NCBI GenBank assembly: GCA_027422505.1
Contig: JAPQWV010000480.1
Location: forward strand, 413,001 to 477,000
Direction: 5' to 3'
DNA from: Craterostigma plantagineum
Lineage: Eukaryota; Streptophyta; Magnoliopsida; Lamiales; Linderniaceae
DNA length: 64,000 bases
A model generated the notes under the pieces. It was given only the letters and a program-made list of their open reading frames with translations. It searched no databases and had not been told where the DNA came from. This document shows, piece after piece, positions 25,508 to 35,751 of the stretch. Each line of letters opens with the position of its first letter. Position 1 is the first letter of the stretch. The translations under genes and the position numbers were made by a program.

Positions 25508-26215
25508 TCAATTTCCTAAAATTAACCATCGGAGCATAGGTACATTATAAACTATTAACGTACCCGTTATTTCCGTAGGAGGAATTTCTGTTTCCTCTAG
25601 GTTTAGGTTGAACATCCGTGGAGGAACTGGCGAGGGCTGCGTCAAGGTTTGATCTGGTTCTACTGATATGTGCATTTGACATATTTTAGCATAATGTCCT
25701 TGCTTCCCACATTTAAAACAGTTGGCATTCTGCGAAAAGCAAATGCCTTTGTGCTTTCGTCCACACTGTTGACATCGAGGTATAGGGTTCGAAACATGAG
25801 CATGAAAAGGAATTGGGTTTGGCCTTGATTGGCAAAGTTGGGGCCTTTGATGAGTTATCTGGACATTGTGGGGATTCTTAAAATTTAAGGGCTTTTTAGT
25901 AGTTTTCGGTTCTGGCCTATTCTTCATCTTTCACTTTCCTTTCTGGTTTTGGAAAATCCGGGTTTCTTCCCTAATAGGGTTTGCAATATTTGCAGGTAAG
26001 AATCTACGGGGTTCGGATGGTCTTTGTTCATTGATAAGCTTAGAGACCAAGTCCTTGAGTTCACCAACTTGATCATTAAGTTCACTGATCTGACCCGATT
26101 GCCATTGGATCAGTTCAGTAAGATGTGAGAGTGCTGAGTCTCGTTCGTTCATAGGGGACTTAGGTGTAACCCCACGACTTGACTCACTAGTAAATTCTCT
26201 ATATCCGCTAGTCAT
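25508..26215 (-). pseudogene. Gag-like protein of element A, zinc knuckle kept, capsid missing
   Basis: It begins MTSGYREFTSES at 26215 and is one frame broken by a single TGA at about 25931. The N-terminal part has a helical heptad-like stretch (LTELIQWQSGQISELNDQV), as in the gag of B and C. A nucleocapsid zinc knuckle CFKCGKQGHYAKIC (CX2CX4HX4C) is preceded by a second Cys cluster, CQQCGRKHKGICF, also seen in element C. The capsid core that B and C have (FRRLNPPAFEE..., YAEDWLRTIE) is absent. The frame ends shortly after TGTLIVYNVP, where the protease active site would follow. It could still bind RNA but not build a capsid alone. Confidence 0.7.
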
Positions 26216-26349
26216 TCTACAATTAGTCAAACAAATAGGCATGTCATCCTAAGCACATAATCATATCACACATATAACTTACAGGCAAGGCTGGTCCTCC
26301 AGACTTTTGAGCGGCCGTACATGGACAGTCTACAGAATCTATAACCTAA

Positions 26350-26361
26350 GCTCTGATACCA
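26350..26361 (-). other. Initiator tRNA-Met primer binding site, element A
   Basis: Plus strand GCTCTGATACCA, so the minus-strand RNA carries TGGTATCAGAGC, the standard 12-nt iMet site of plant retroelements, 2 nt from the LTR. Confidence 0.9.
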
Positions 26362-27648
26362 CCTGTGGCGACCCTCACTTTCTAATCATATTTAGTAGCG
26401 GATTTTCGCAACGTAAATCGCGCAAGACCCGTCTAACAAAAAGTTTTTCCTACGATATTATATGTTACGACAAAACGTACTCTACAACGTCGTAGTTATA
26501 CAAAGGCCGAAGGCCCAAAATATATATCATATCAAAACATTCTAACATCGCTCCACAGGTCGTCATCCATGTACAGCCTTGCCCTCAAAAGACCATGGAG
26601 TACCGCCGTCAGCCCGCCTTAGTCGTGACGTTTCTCAACGTCCGACTCTATCGTACCTATAACACATAAAACGTGGAATGAGCTTATAAAGCTCAGAAAG
26701 TGAAAACCATGCAATGCACGTGTCCTAAAATGCAAAGGCGTTAATGCCAATACTTCCTAATCGTATCATGTAGTTCGTGTCTTGAAATTCATGTCTTGTA
26801 TTCATATCATGAAATTCGTGTATTGTCTTATATGGTAGTTTGTGTCTAAAATTCATGTCTTGTATTCATGTCATGCAATTCGTGTCTTGTCTTATATGGT
26901 AGTCCGTGTCTAAAATTCATGTCTTGTATTCATGTCATGAAATTCGTGCCTTGTCTTGCTATGCCCCATCATGGAGCTCCAATCCACTAGGGATAAATAA
27001 CTATATAAAACTGGCAATACCCACTCATGGGAGGCTAACCCTAGAGCGCCTTTTATGTCCCAAGGTGGCTTCATACGCCATCCGGATGCTTCACACTGGA
27101 AGCCTACTACGAGGATGCTAACACCAATTATGCCCTTGGTGTTGCATGTCTCCTCAGATTGCATCTTCCAGGTCGCAACTTTCCGCTACATGCATGCCCT
27201 TGTCTTGAGACATGTCATGTCGTGGAATCGGTGACATAAAATCACCATGGTAGCATAGAAGAGCCATTAAATACAAACATTTATCGTGTTTAAGCAATCA
27301 TACGTGACTTATGCGCGTGTCTTGTAACTTCGTGTATGCACGTGATAATGCGTACGTGAATAATGCCGAAGTGCTTGTCATGCCACTTCATGTAATAATT
27401 AATTCACATAAATAGATAAATCACATAAGGATTCACGTGAAGTCATAGAAGCATATAATCATGTCATTCAAGCACGTAACCATATAATTCATGCACATAT
27501 ATTTTATGTGTTGTAGTTGGGATCTCCACTTACCTGGTATCCTTAGCTACTAGCTTTATCGTATGGTAAATCGCTAACCTTCAATTCCTCCTCCTAGCTT
27601 ATGGAAATCTGCTTTTCGTTTCTTCTTCTGCTTCTAAGTTATCGAGAG

Positions 27649-29362
27649 TTTTTTTTGGTATAATGTCCCATGTAATATATATAATGAAGAAAAAGTGTAC
27701 AGGTGAGCAGGAGATGAACTCCGCAACCAACCAGTAACATGCTACTGGGCTCAAAACAATACCTAAAGAATCAACTAATCCACAATGAATGAATAGGGCC
27801 TAGTCCCTACCAAGCCACACGCCATAATCTGCGTATGGCAGCACGATGGAGGTGATATTTCGTGGAAGTACCACTAATACGCATGATAACCAAGGCAAGG
27901 ACAGATCCCACAAGCCTGTGAGGCGGGGTGACGATCCCTTCCTTCCAACGCCTATTCCTAGCCTGCCAGATGTGGTATACCAGAAAGGCAAGAACGTGCC
28001 GATATACTGCATGGTGAAGATGTTTCCCTCGCCACCGTGCCGCCGCCCAACGAACTGCCGCATGCCACTCCCGATAAGGCCAGATCCATCGAAGCCTACG
28101 CCGCAAGATCCGAAGACATTGCCGTGAGAACGAACAATCAAAGAAAAGATGCTGGGCTGTCTCATAGTGCAACTCCTCGCATAGGACACAAGCTGGAGAT
28201 CCCGCCCGCTGAGCTATCCACGGCTTGTCCCTAGTTGAGAGGCGATCCTGTAGTCCAATATATAGAATAAACTCATGCCTAGGGACCTTCAACGGCCCTC
28301 CAAATAAAGCAGCCCAAGAAACAGGAGGCCTCCTGTAGCGCATCGCATCTCTAGCTGAACATGCTGTCATAGCTCCATCTGGCGACCCCTTCCACAATAC
28401 TCCATCCTGATTCCCTCGTACTACTGACGGAAGTAGGCGGCGGATCTCAAGAAATTCAACCGCCCCCCGCCCAGGCCATTGCCACCCCTGCGTATTAAGA
28501 ACCACAATCAGTCGTGATTCGAGAGGCAGCCCCATCGCAATAGGGCCCCTAGGAAATCTCTCTATCTGAGGTGTAGGTAATAGCCAGGGGTCCTTCCATA
28601 GCCATATCGTGGACCCATCCCCCACACGAAACGTAATCATGGATCTGATCAGAGGTCGCAACTGCAGCAGCTTCCTCCAGCTCCATGCATCATTCGGCAA
28701 GATCGACAGGTCCCATAGCGATCGAGAGTGCAACCTCGTTCTATACAGCCATTCGACCCATATTGAGCCGGGTGTCCTGGTAAGTACACTCCACAATTGC
28801 TTCAGCAGCAGAGCCTTGTTGTCGACAGCTATAGACCGCAATTCCAATCCCCCTTCTGCGACAGGTAGACATAAAACCTCCCATGCCACCTTAGCTTATG
28901 TCCCTCCCCACAAAAATTTCCTAAAGCGCGTTTCTAGGGATCTGACAACGCCTTTAGGGGAAAACACTCGACCAATAGGCATGAAGCGCATGCAAGTCCG
29001 ACTTGACCAGCTGTAGGCGTTCGGCATACGATAAAGATTGATTGAGCCATGACCCCGACCGCTGATCCACCTTCCGTAAAAGTGGGACACAGTCTCGAAT
29101 CGTCAAACGAGAAGTAATGAGCGGCATTCCTAGGTAGCGAACCGGCAGCTGCCCCACGCGATAGCCCATGAGCTCTTGAATCTGTCCTGTCAACCCTTCA
29201 GCTCGCCTAGATAGATACATCTCGCTCTTATCAGGATTAGGGTGCAGCCCTGACAACCGCGCAAACTCCCCCAACGCCTTCTTCAGCACTCCAACTAAAG
29301 TGACATCCGCATGGCTGAAGAGAAGAAGATCATCCGCAAATGCTAACGAGGCCAAGTCCCAG
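27649..29362 (-). mobile_element. 5'-truncated L1-type LINE inside LTR A
   Basis: On the minus strand it starts inside the reverse transcriptase, continues through the C-terminal zinc-binding domain, and ends in a short poly(A) (plus strand T8 at 27649-27656). Truncation at the 5' end is typical of LINE insertion. No target duplication is visible, because flanking LTR sequence was deleted. Confidence 0.85.
27807..29355 (-). pseudogene. LINE ORF2 C-terminal part: RT end and zinc-binding region
   Basis: The first segment (29355-28954) has the RT active-site box LAFADDLLLFSHAD and the thumb-like LPVRYLGMPL. The second (28889-27807) carries the plant LINE reverse-transcriptase zinc-binding region (SWAALFGGPLKVPRHEF, CVLCEELHYETAQHLFFDC). 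The two segments are separated by a break near 28890-28954. Endonuclease and most RT palm/finger regions are missing. It copies nothing now; it marks a dead-on-arrival insertion. Confidence 0.85.
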
Positions 29363-29964
29363 TGATCTCGGACTTAAAAATGTCGACTTCAATAATTTCG
29401 AGCTTTATAGATGTCGACATTTCAAGTAACTATCTTTCGAAATTTCTCAATTTCGATTTTCTTACTATCTGAGTTTCGAAGTTGAATTCAAGGTTAAATT
29501 TCGTGAACTAAAAGATTTTAAGATTAAAGGTCACGAGTTCTATTATTTCGAAATCCTAAGGCATAGAAATCTTTCCTAACTCTTCCGAAATTTTCGACCT
29601 GATATCCTTTCTTTACTTCGTAATTTATTACCTTTCTATCTCATATGAAACCCTTTCTAAGTTCAATTAATTTTTCTACTTGGTTAGTAATCCTAATAGC
29701 ATTTAATATGTGATTACGTTGATGTATAAAATCGTAGAATATGTTTCATGTAGTCACGTAAGTCGTAATTCGTGACACATATAAGAATTATAAATCACAC
29801 AACATGAAGTCATATATAGTCACATAAGTCACTTAAAGATATGAGAATATGTACGTATCGTATCATCGAAAATACTAATTAATCCCATCAAGTTCCTGAT
29901 TAAATATTTTCATTGCTACTTAAATCGTAATCCCGTAATTAGATTTTACGGGTATTACATGATG

Positions 29965-30288
29965 GAAGGACTGCACCTGGTGGGTAAAATGTTTTGACAG
30001 GTACACGACCGAGTAAGATTGCTCGATAAAGGTAGTTACTGACTACTTTACATACCAGCATTCGAGCGGGAACTTTGAATATTCCATTGGAACGGGCACA
30101 TACATTGCGCTTGATTTCTAATACGCCTTTAGAATTGTAAGAATGAGTAAGACTGCTCATGAAATGTGGAATTGTAAGACCGCTTACGGAGGCCATAATG
30201 GGATTATAAATATAAGTAGGCAAACCATAAGGACATAAGGTTGCAAGACAGTAAGACCGAAGGTGTCACACTGATGGCTATTTATTCG
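29965..30288. other. Spacer between element A and the exonuclease pseudogene
   Basis: Pre-insertion sequence resumes here. A phrase ACACGACCGAGTAAGATTGC (about 30002) has a near copy, ACACGACCGAGTAGGACTAC, at about 31916, so some old duplication is present. No gene recognised. Confidence 0.35.
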
Positions 30289-30895
30289 CTATTCTTTGAG
30301 AAGGTGATACCCGACTTCGTAAGAAACAAATGCATCGATGCAGGCATACTCGATGCCACAAAGTACCTGGGCCAGCTCTTTTAATCCTGGTCCGCGGAAA
30401 TGTCCGGGCGGCCACCGTGCTTTCGCGACAGACGCCACGTCTACGAAATTCCCACAATTAAACAATCCGTTGTCGCGGATGAGCTTCGCCATTCTTTCCC
30501 GACTGCAACGCCGACGAATGTGATGTTTGGGTTCAACATGAAATCCCTGAGCGCTTCACTGATTTTGTCGAGAAAAGCGAGCTGGATAATGATACATCTA
30601 CGATCGATGCACAATTGAGAGTGGCTGCTTTGTTAACTACACCGCGAGTCCAAACAGGTCTGCACTCGACGTCGAGGCCAACCAGCGTCGGGACAGAGAC
30701 GTCAACTTCTCGTAGCCATTCGGTTACAGCGGCCGAGTCGCTGGTGACGGTTGTTACGATGATCTTATCACTGAATTGCACATTAACTATCCTCGTAGTC
30801 TTTGTATCTGATAATGCCGATTCCCCACGTATTTCCTTTTTATTTTTCGGCACTTTCTTCTGCCTTGTTTGTAAAGTCGATATATTTATAGTCAT
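30289..30895 (-). pseudogene. Werner-type 3'-5' exonuclease (DEDDy) pseudogene
   Basis: Three consecutive minus-strand frames together resemble the plant WRN-exonuclease-like domain. 30895 onward has LREVDVSVPTLVGLDVECRP, with the D-x-E motif. A +1 shift after AATL gives FLDKISEALRDFMLNPNITF. Another shift gives NGLFNCGNFVDVASVAKA and YACIDAFVSYEVG, the last motif with its Tyr and Asp. The stretch between LAQVLCGIE and YACIDA looks internally deleted compared with the usual domain. Two frameshifts plus the deletion make it non-functional. Its place in a Helitron-like region suggests a captured host gene, but that is inference. Confidence 0.7.
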
Positions 30896-30925
30896 AATAC
30901 AAGGAAACGAATAGACATAATTTGT

Positions 30926-31325
30926 AGGTGACCTCTGTTGTGCATCTATTAATGTGCTATGGACGCACGAATTTTGGTTGCGACTTTTCGGGTGCAGTCG
31001 TTAGTGGATATAAATACATGTACACCCATGCTATGAGTTGGATGAGTACGAATTGAAACAGTCGTGTCGTTTAATGCTACATAAATGTCCATCAACAATA
31101 ATTTTTTTTACGCAAATTAAACTGCAATATTTTAATATGCCTTTGAATTCATCTACACTGTTAGTCAGCAAATTATGTGTACCGTACTCGAAGGAAAACG
31201 AAGAGACGCAGCCGATTTTTGCCATGCATCGATTAACGTGTCGTGGAGGCATGAACCTTGGATGCGACCATCCGAGTGCAGTTGTCAGTGGGTACCGATA
31301 CATGCGTACTCATATTTATGTAATC
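30926..31325 (+). repeat. Diverged tandem duplication, period ~285 bp
   Basis: About 30945-31034 (TGCATCTATTAATGTGCTATGG...GTGCAGTCGTTAGTGG) repeats at about 31222-31318 (TGCATCGATTAACGTGTCGTGG...GTGCAGTTGTCAGTGG). Substitutions are frequent, but order and spacing hold. Confidence 0.65.
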
Positions 31326-31379
31326 AGCTTACATCTTCATAGTTTAAATTAAAATATGCAATAAATGTTATTCAGTCTA

Positions 31380-31565
31380 TTTTATACTTATTATGTCAGT
31401 CAGATTTGTGATTTTCACGACCATAGTGATAAACATTGCTGCATACATACACGTAGCCAAACCTAGGAAATGTGGAGTGTATATAATAAAAATGTTCTAT
31501 TATATTGAAAACAATCAATTAATAAGGATAATGGTAATGGTGGTAATTTAGTCCATACTGCGTGA
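31380..31565 (+). repeat. Direct repeat, right copy (partner 20700-20880)
   Basis: Carries GGAGTGTATATAATAAAA and GGTGGTAATTTAG in the same order as the left copy about 10.7 kb away. Removing element A would bring the copies to about 2.5 kb apart. Confidence 0.55.
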
Positions 31566-32528
31566 TTACACCCTACGATATTGATCGTCCATTAATTATT
31601 GGAGCCGCACGTAGCAGATCATTACACGCATATGTCCAGACATGCAACCGCTTATTTTAAGCACTTTACATATTTTAATTACAAATTAATAATTTTATAT
31701 TGATATTACTATGTTAATATAACACTTGCAAAGACAAGGGCCGTTCTAGAGTAAATATCGGCACAAAATTATCCAACAAAAAATCAAAGCATTATCATCA
31801 GAAAATAGTTCTACCTTAGAACTAATTGGGTGGGATCAATTTCGCAAATGGAGCACGCACACTGTCCATCGATGGAATAAGACTGCGGAAGAATGCTAAT
31901 ATGTTTGTAGATTTACACGACCGAGTAGGACTACACTTTATAGGAACACGGTGATTATTTGACGTACCAGACTTCGGATCCATCACGTGCGCGTTAGTGA
32001 CCAATTGTCCAGATTTCTGAGAATTACGGTTGCAACATAATGGTTTGATTAAAACTAAATTATATCCTCAAGATTTTCCATAATCTGATTGCAGGCGATC
32101 GTTCGAGTGTTAATTTCACGGGACTTCTCCCCTTTTTTATTCCAATTATATAAACCAATGCAAATAAGCACATATCTACGTTGTTTATACAGGTGGAAAG
32201 TGCATGTATTAATATTTTGAGCTTATCACAGTTTTTAGACTCGAAACATCGTACGTTTAGATAGCGTTTTTAACGAACTGGTTTGTTAGCCTTTGGACGA
32301 CTGCATTGTTGCACGTGTAATTTTCGGTACTATGCAAAAAACATATGTTAAGCGGATCAATTTATCAAAAATTACCATTTGTTCAAAAGAACAGAAACAG
32401 TGAGATAGCGTCTTTATTGCTCTATGTCTTCTGCAGTAATTTCCTTTATGTCATCCTCTGCAAACATCAGTGACATGGCCACCTAATCATGTACACCCCA
32501 CACTCGTCACCACTGTTAAAGTACAACG
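31566..32528. other. No recognisable gene
   Basis: AT-rich sequence between the direct repeat and the Ulp1-like frame. A short minus frame at 31822-32004 has no recognisable motif. Confidence 0.35.
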
Positions 32529-33801
32529 TCATCTTGTGTACCTACGAAACATAAGTCTAAAATAATACATATCCAAGTAATCGCAATACCTCTTCGGCTG
32601 TATAGGGAATTCAACATCCATCAAGATTGTAAACTCGAACATTGAGTCTGACACACCCACATCCATAAGTATGTATGGAATTGTAAGTTGTGTGTTCCTA
32701 TAGGACCTGGCGAAGAATCGCACGTCCCTATCCACAGAAGGGTCAGAGTCATGGATGATTATAGAACGCCTCTTCGGATCAACGATACACATAATCCAGT
32801 GACATTTGTTGACATTTATTGGGACAACGATAAGGTCTGCTTGTTTCCACGGGAGAGATGGCCAGTTTCCTACCCTACCTAGCGCATAAGGTCTAAGATG
32901 CGTCAAGTCTATTTGTCCATCAGCTTGATATTCAGTGGCAGCAATTTGATTAAATATTGTGTTCATGAATGCGACACGGCAAGATTACAGTCGCCGCCCC
33001 TGTTTTTCGATAAATCCTCGGAGGCACTCGTCAATGTGCTGTCACAAACAATCATATTAATCATTTGTCAACATACAAGACTAACCGATATAAACGTATT
33101 TAGTTACCGAATCGCGAAGCCAAGTCCCCTTTGTCATTAGTTCCTCGAAGAATTTTCTATTTCATTGTTCGTCCAAAATGGTTGTGATACAGTCAGTCTC
33201 TCCCATCTGCTCAATAATTTTAGATATACACGGTAGCATTTTCAAAGTATTCTTCAACTCGCAGTCCAGAACGTTGTCCGAAGATTGTTGTTTTTCAGGT
33301 ACATCAGCCGCCTTAGGAGCACTCTTGTTTGGGCCTCTACGTCGTTTCTGTGATTCAACTCCCAGGATGTTGACTGAAACAGACGGCTGTTTGCATTTTG
33401 CGACATGCCCGGTTCCAATGTTGGCGCCGAACACAGCACGACTGACATCTGGTTGAACATATGGATTCGAAACAACATATTGCATAATCGTAATACCTCA
33501 TAGCGCTGAAAAGAGAAGGCTGGACCGAGGAAACTTTAAAGACAGGAATATTATTCTCACCGAGTTTCTTCTCAATTACGGATAGTCGTTCGTTTATTTG
33601 AATATAATGTTCGCTGATACTATTTGTTAAAGCGTTCAGTACATCCATCTGCACATTAAAACGCGAGTGCAGTTCGTTGATCCGTTGAATTGAGCGTTCT
33701 GCGTACCCGTCGATCCGGGCTTCTATTTGTTCAACTAAATGAGCGACTGAAGCCCGGACCTCAGCTACTGCCTCGTTCAAACAACCTCGCACTTCACCCA
33801 T
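32529..33801 (-). pseudogene. Ulp1-type (C48) SUMO-protease-like gene, transposon-captured, degraded
   Basis: Ulp1-family cysteine proteases cleave SUMO. In plants, degenerate copies are often carried by Mutator-like and other DNA transposons. Three minus-strand segments: 33801-33490 (start MGEVRGCLNEAV, strongly helical, probable coiled coil), 33485-33162 (Lys/Arg-rich linker QKRRRGPNK) and 32966-32529 (protease-like). The last has WPSLPWKQADLIVVPINVNK, then CHWIMCIVD with the expected His and IIIHDSDPS with the Asp region. The usual Gln-(x)-Asp-Cys-Gly end is not intact: the text reads PIQPKRYCDYLD. Frames change between segments, by introns or frameshifts. Activity is unlikely. Confidence 0.6.
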
Positions 33802-34630
33802 AATTTGTTTTCCTGCAAAATATACGTACGAATGGAAACGTTTCGAAGTCTCAAAAAAATATGCGATAAACTAACGCAATAAGCTCGTATAAATAGCAAG
33901 ATATAGCTAGCAAATGTCGACATACGTACCATTTGGCATCATGTGTTTGTGGATGGTTTTATGCACGTAATGTCGATTTGTTTGAGAATTAAACAACCAA
34001 ACATTTCGTCTGGATAACGGTACGTCTACTGAGGAATATTAGCAAACGGACTGAAGGCCAACTCCGATAAGCCAATCCCCCCCTTTGTCTTCAATTTGCA
34101 ATTGATTGCTTGTTATCTTCGTCTCTAAAAATTTCGTCCTGAGTACTCAAAAAACACGTATCAGGGTTGCGTCCGTGGAAAATGTATGTGTTCTTCTTCA
34201 ATGGTCTCCTCATTTGTCTTGTTTGGTGACATCTTCTTCAGCATATCTTCAAGCTCATCGTTTCTTGAACTTCTCTTCTCGAAAGGTATTCGAAGTTTCT
34301 TGCTGAATTTTCTCATTTTGTGTTCGATCTCTCCCTTGGATAGTGACACAACTCCCCTACTTTTGTTTAATCTTCTGTTGGGATTGATGAGTTCTCTTTA
34401 TATTTGGAGAGGCATATACTTGGCGGCAACTTTGATCTTTGAACTCCGTGATACACATGATTCTCTGACGGTGCTTGAGGTTTAGCATTTCTGATCTATC
34501 TTGCACATTGGCCGTGGTATTGCTCCCATTTTTCTTTAGTACTCATCCCCCTAACGAAGATTGACTTGGTGAGATCGTCATATGATGGTCAAAATGGAGC
34601 ATCATCTTTGGAAAGAACATTACGTCTGTA
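33802..34630. other. Upstream of the Ulp1-like frame; possible first exon
   Basis: A minus frame at 34161-34349 (MSLSKGEIEHKMRKFSKKL..., Lys/Glu-rich) could be an upstream exon of the Ulp1-like gene. Otherwise no feature. The region ends at the start of LTR E. Confidence 0.35.
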
Positions 34631-35200
34631 ATACCCGTAAATTTTGGTACGGGATTTTTGGAAGTAGGTTTAACTTTATGCCTGAGATATATTTATGGAA
34701 AATTTAAAGGGTGTAAATACTTAGTAAGAAAAGTGATCGAAAATAAATAGACTAGTAAGAATAATTCAAACAGTAGAGGCAAAATTCGGATGACATGTAA
34801 CATGGGATGTTAAGTTTTGGGATCAAACAACTTGATCAATCCTCGGACAATAGAAGTAAATTTGAATATGCTTTGGAACATTCAATTAAGGTTAAAATTC
34901 GGACATGAGAACTAAAGTTAATTTCGGTTAAAGGAATAATTGCCAAGTGATTGTAATGGCCGAAAATTAGACTCAAACACCACAATTCGGGTATATTTAT
35001 GGTAAGTGATAACAATTACTTAACCTAGGAGGAATGTTTCATTACTTGTCATTTCATAAATCACAAATCTGAAAGACATTCATGTATATCTAACATATAT
35101 TAGTAAAGACAAAATTCTTATCTTGGGGATGAAAAACACATAAAAGAAAATACGAGATCAAGCTTTAAGGGTAAATAAGATTTCGAACGAGGAGGAAAAT
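34631..35200 (+). repeat. LTR E, part before the LINE
   Basis: Starts TGTAATACCCGTAAATTTTGG, the same start as the A and B LTRs read in their own sense. Contains scattered ATTCGG motifs. Interrupted at about 35200 by a LINE; the LTR resumes at about 63358. Confidence 0.65.
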
Positions 35201-35751
35201 TCGGTGAAAGCACAGACAAGACAAAAACAAGTTCTTTCTCAAACCCTAGCCAACGACTCTTCACCTCCCACCACCTCCGTCCACCACCACACGGCCGCCG
35301 GCGCTCCTAACTCCCTACTGCACTCGTCGGGGACTCCATCACCACCCTCCATCGCCGGGATCAGACGGCGATGGAAAGACTTTTAGCCTTCTCATTTTTT
35401 CTACTTGTGACCTTTCGTCTTCCTCACACACGCTCCTCACTATCATGGATTCCTCACCTTAAGACCTTGATTCTCTCGGTCCTCTACCAGATTATGATGC
35501 GTTAAGAAGTAATATTTCGGACTTTGAAGACCGTTTCGACGTTGCTTCTTTCGAATCTCTCTTGGGTCACATCAATAACGTGATGTCGTCCAAAAACAAC
35601 CTCTAGTGCAAGTGTTTTTCGCCCAGACCCGAGCTGAACATCCTAAAGGGCCAGCACCTAATGCTTCCGGCCTGAACCAAGGCAGAATCCAAATCAGGCA
35701 CCGTGGATCCTGCATAGAGGGAAAACACGCTTCACCTCCACTATCGTCCCT

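Larger units (their letters stand above)
21802..29959 (-). mobile_element. LTR retrotransposon A (Del/Tekay-like, non-autonomous)
   Basis: Both LTRs read TGTGGCGACCCTC...CGGGTATTACA on the plus strand, flanked by identical TGATG duplications (21797-21801, 29960-29964). The primer site for initiator tRNA-Met adjoins the right LTR and a purine tract adjoins the left, so transcription is on the minus strand. The interior is only 2.4 kb: a gag-like frame with zinc fingers, but no protease core, RT or integrase. The right LTR is interrupted by a LINE fragment. The family is inferred from the primer site, the LTR ends and the gag resemblance to elements B and C. Confidence 0.9.
26364..29959 (-). 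repeat. Right LTR of element A, interrupted by a LINE
   Basis: It matches the left LTR from TGTGGCGACCC to CGGGTATTACA. It is split at 27648/29363 by LINE sequence that replaced about 165 bp of LTR. Inverted-repeat arms are at 26657-26670 (CTATAACACATAAA, a C-to-T change that still allows a G-U pair) and 27503-27516. Confidence 0.88.

Noticed and set aside
35204..35386. 60-aa Ser/Pro-rich plus-strand frame as a host gene
   Set aside because: It lies at the LINE 5' end just inside the probable target duplication; more likely LINE leader.
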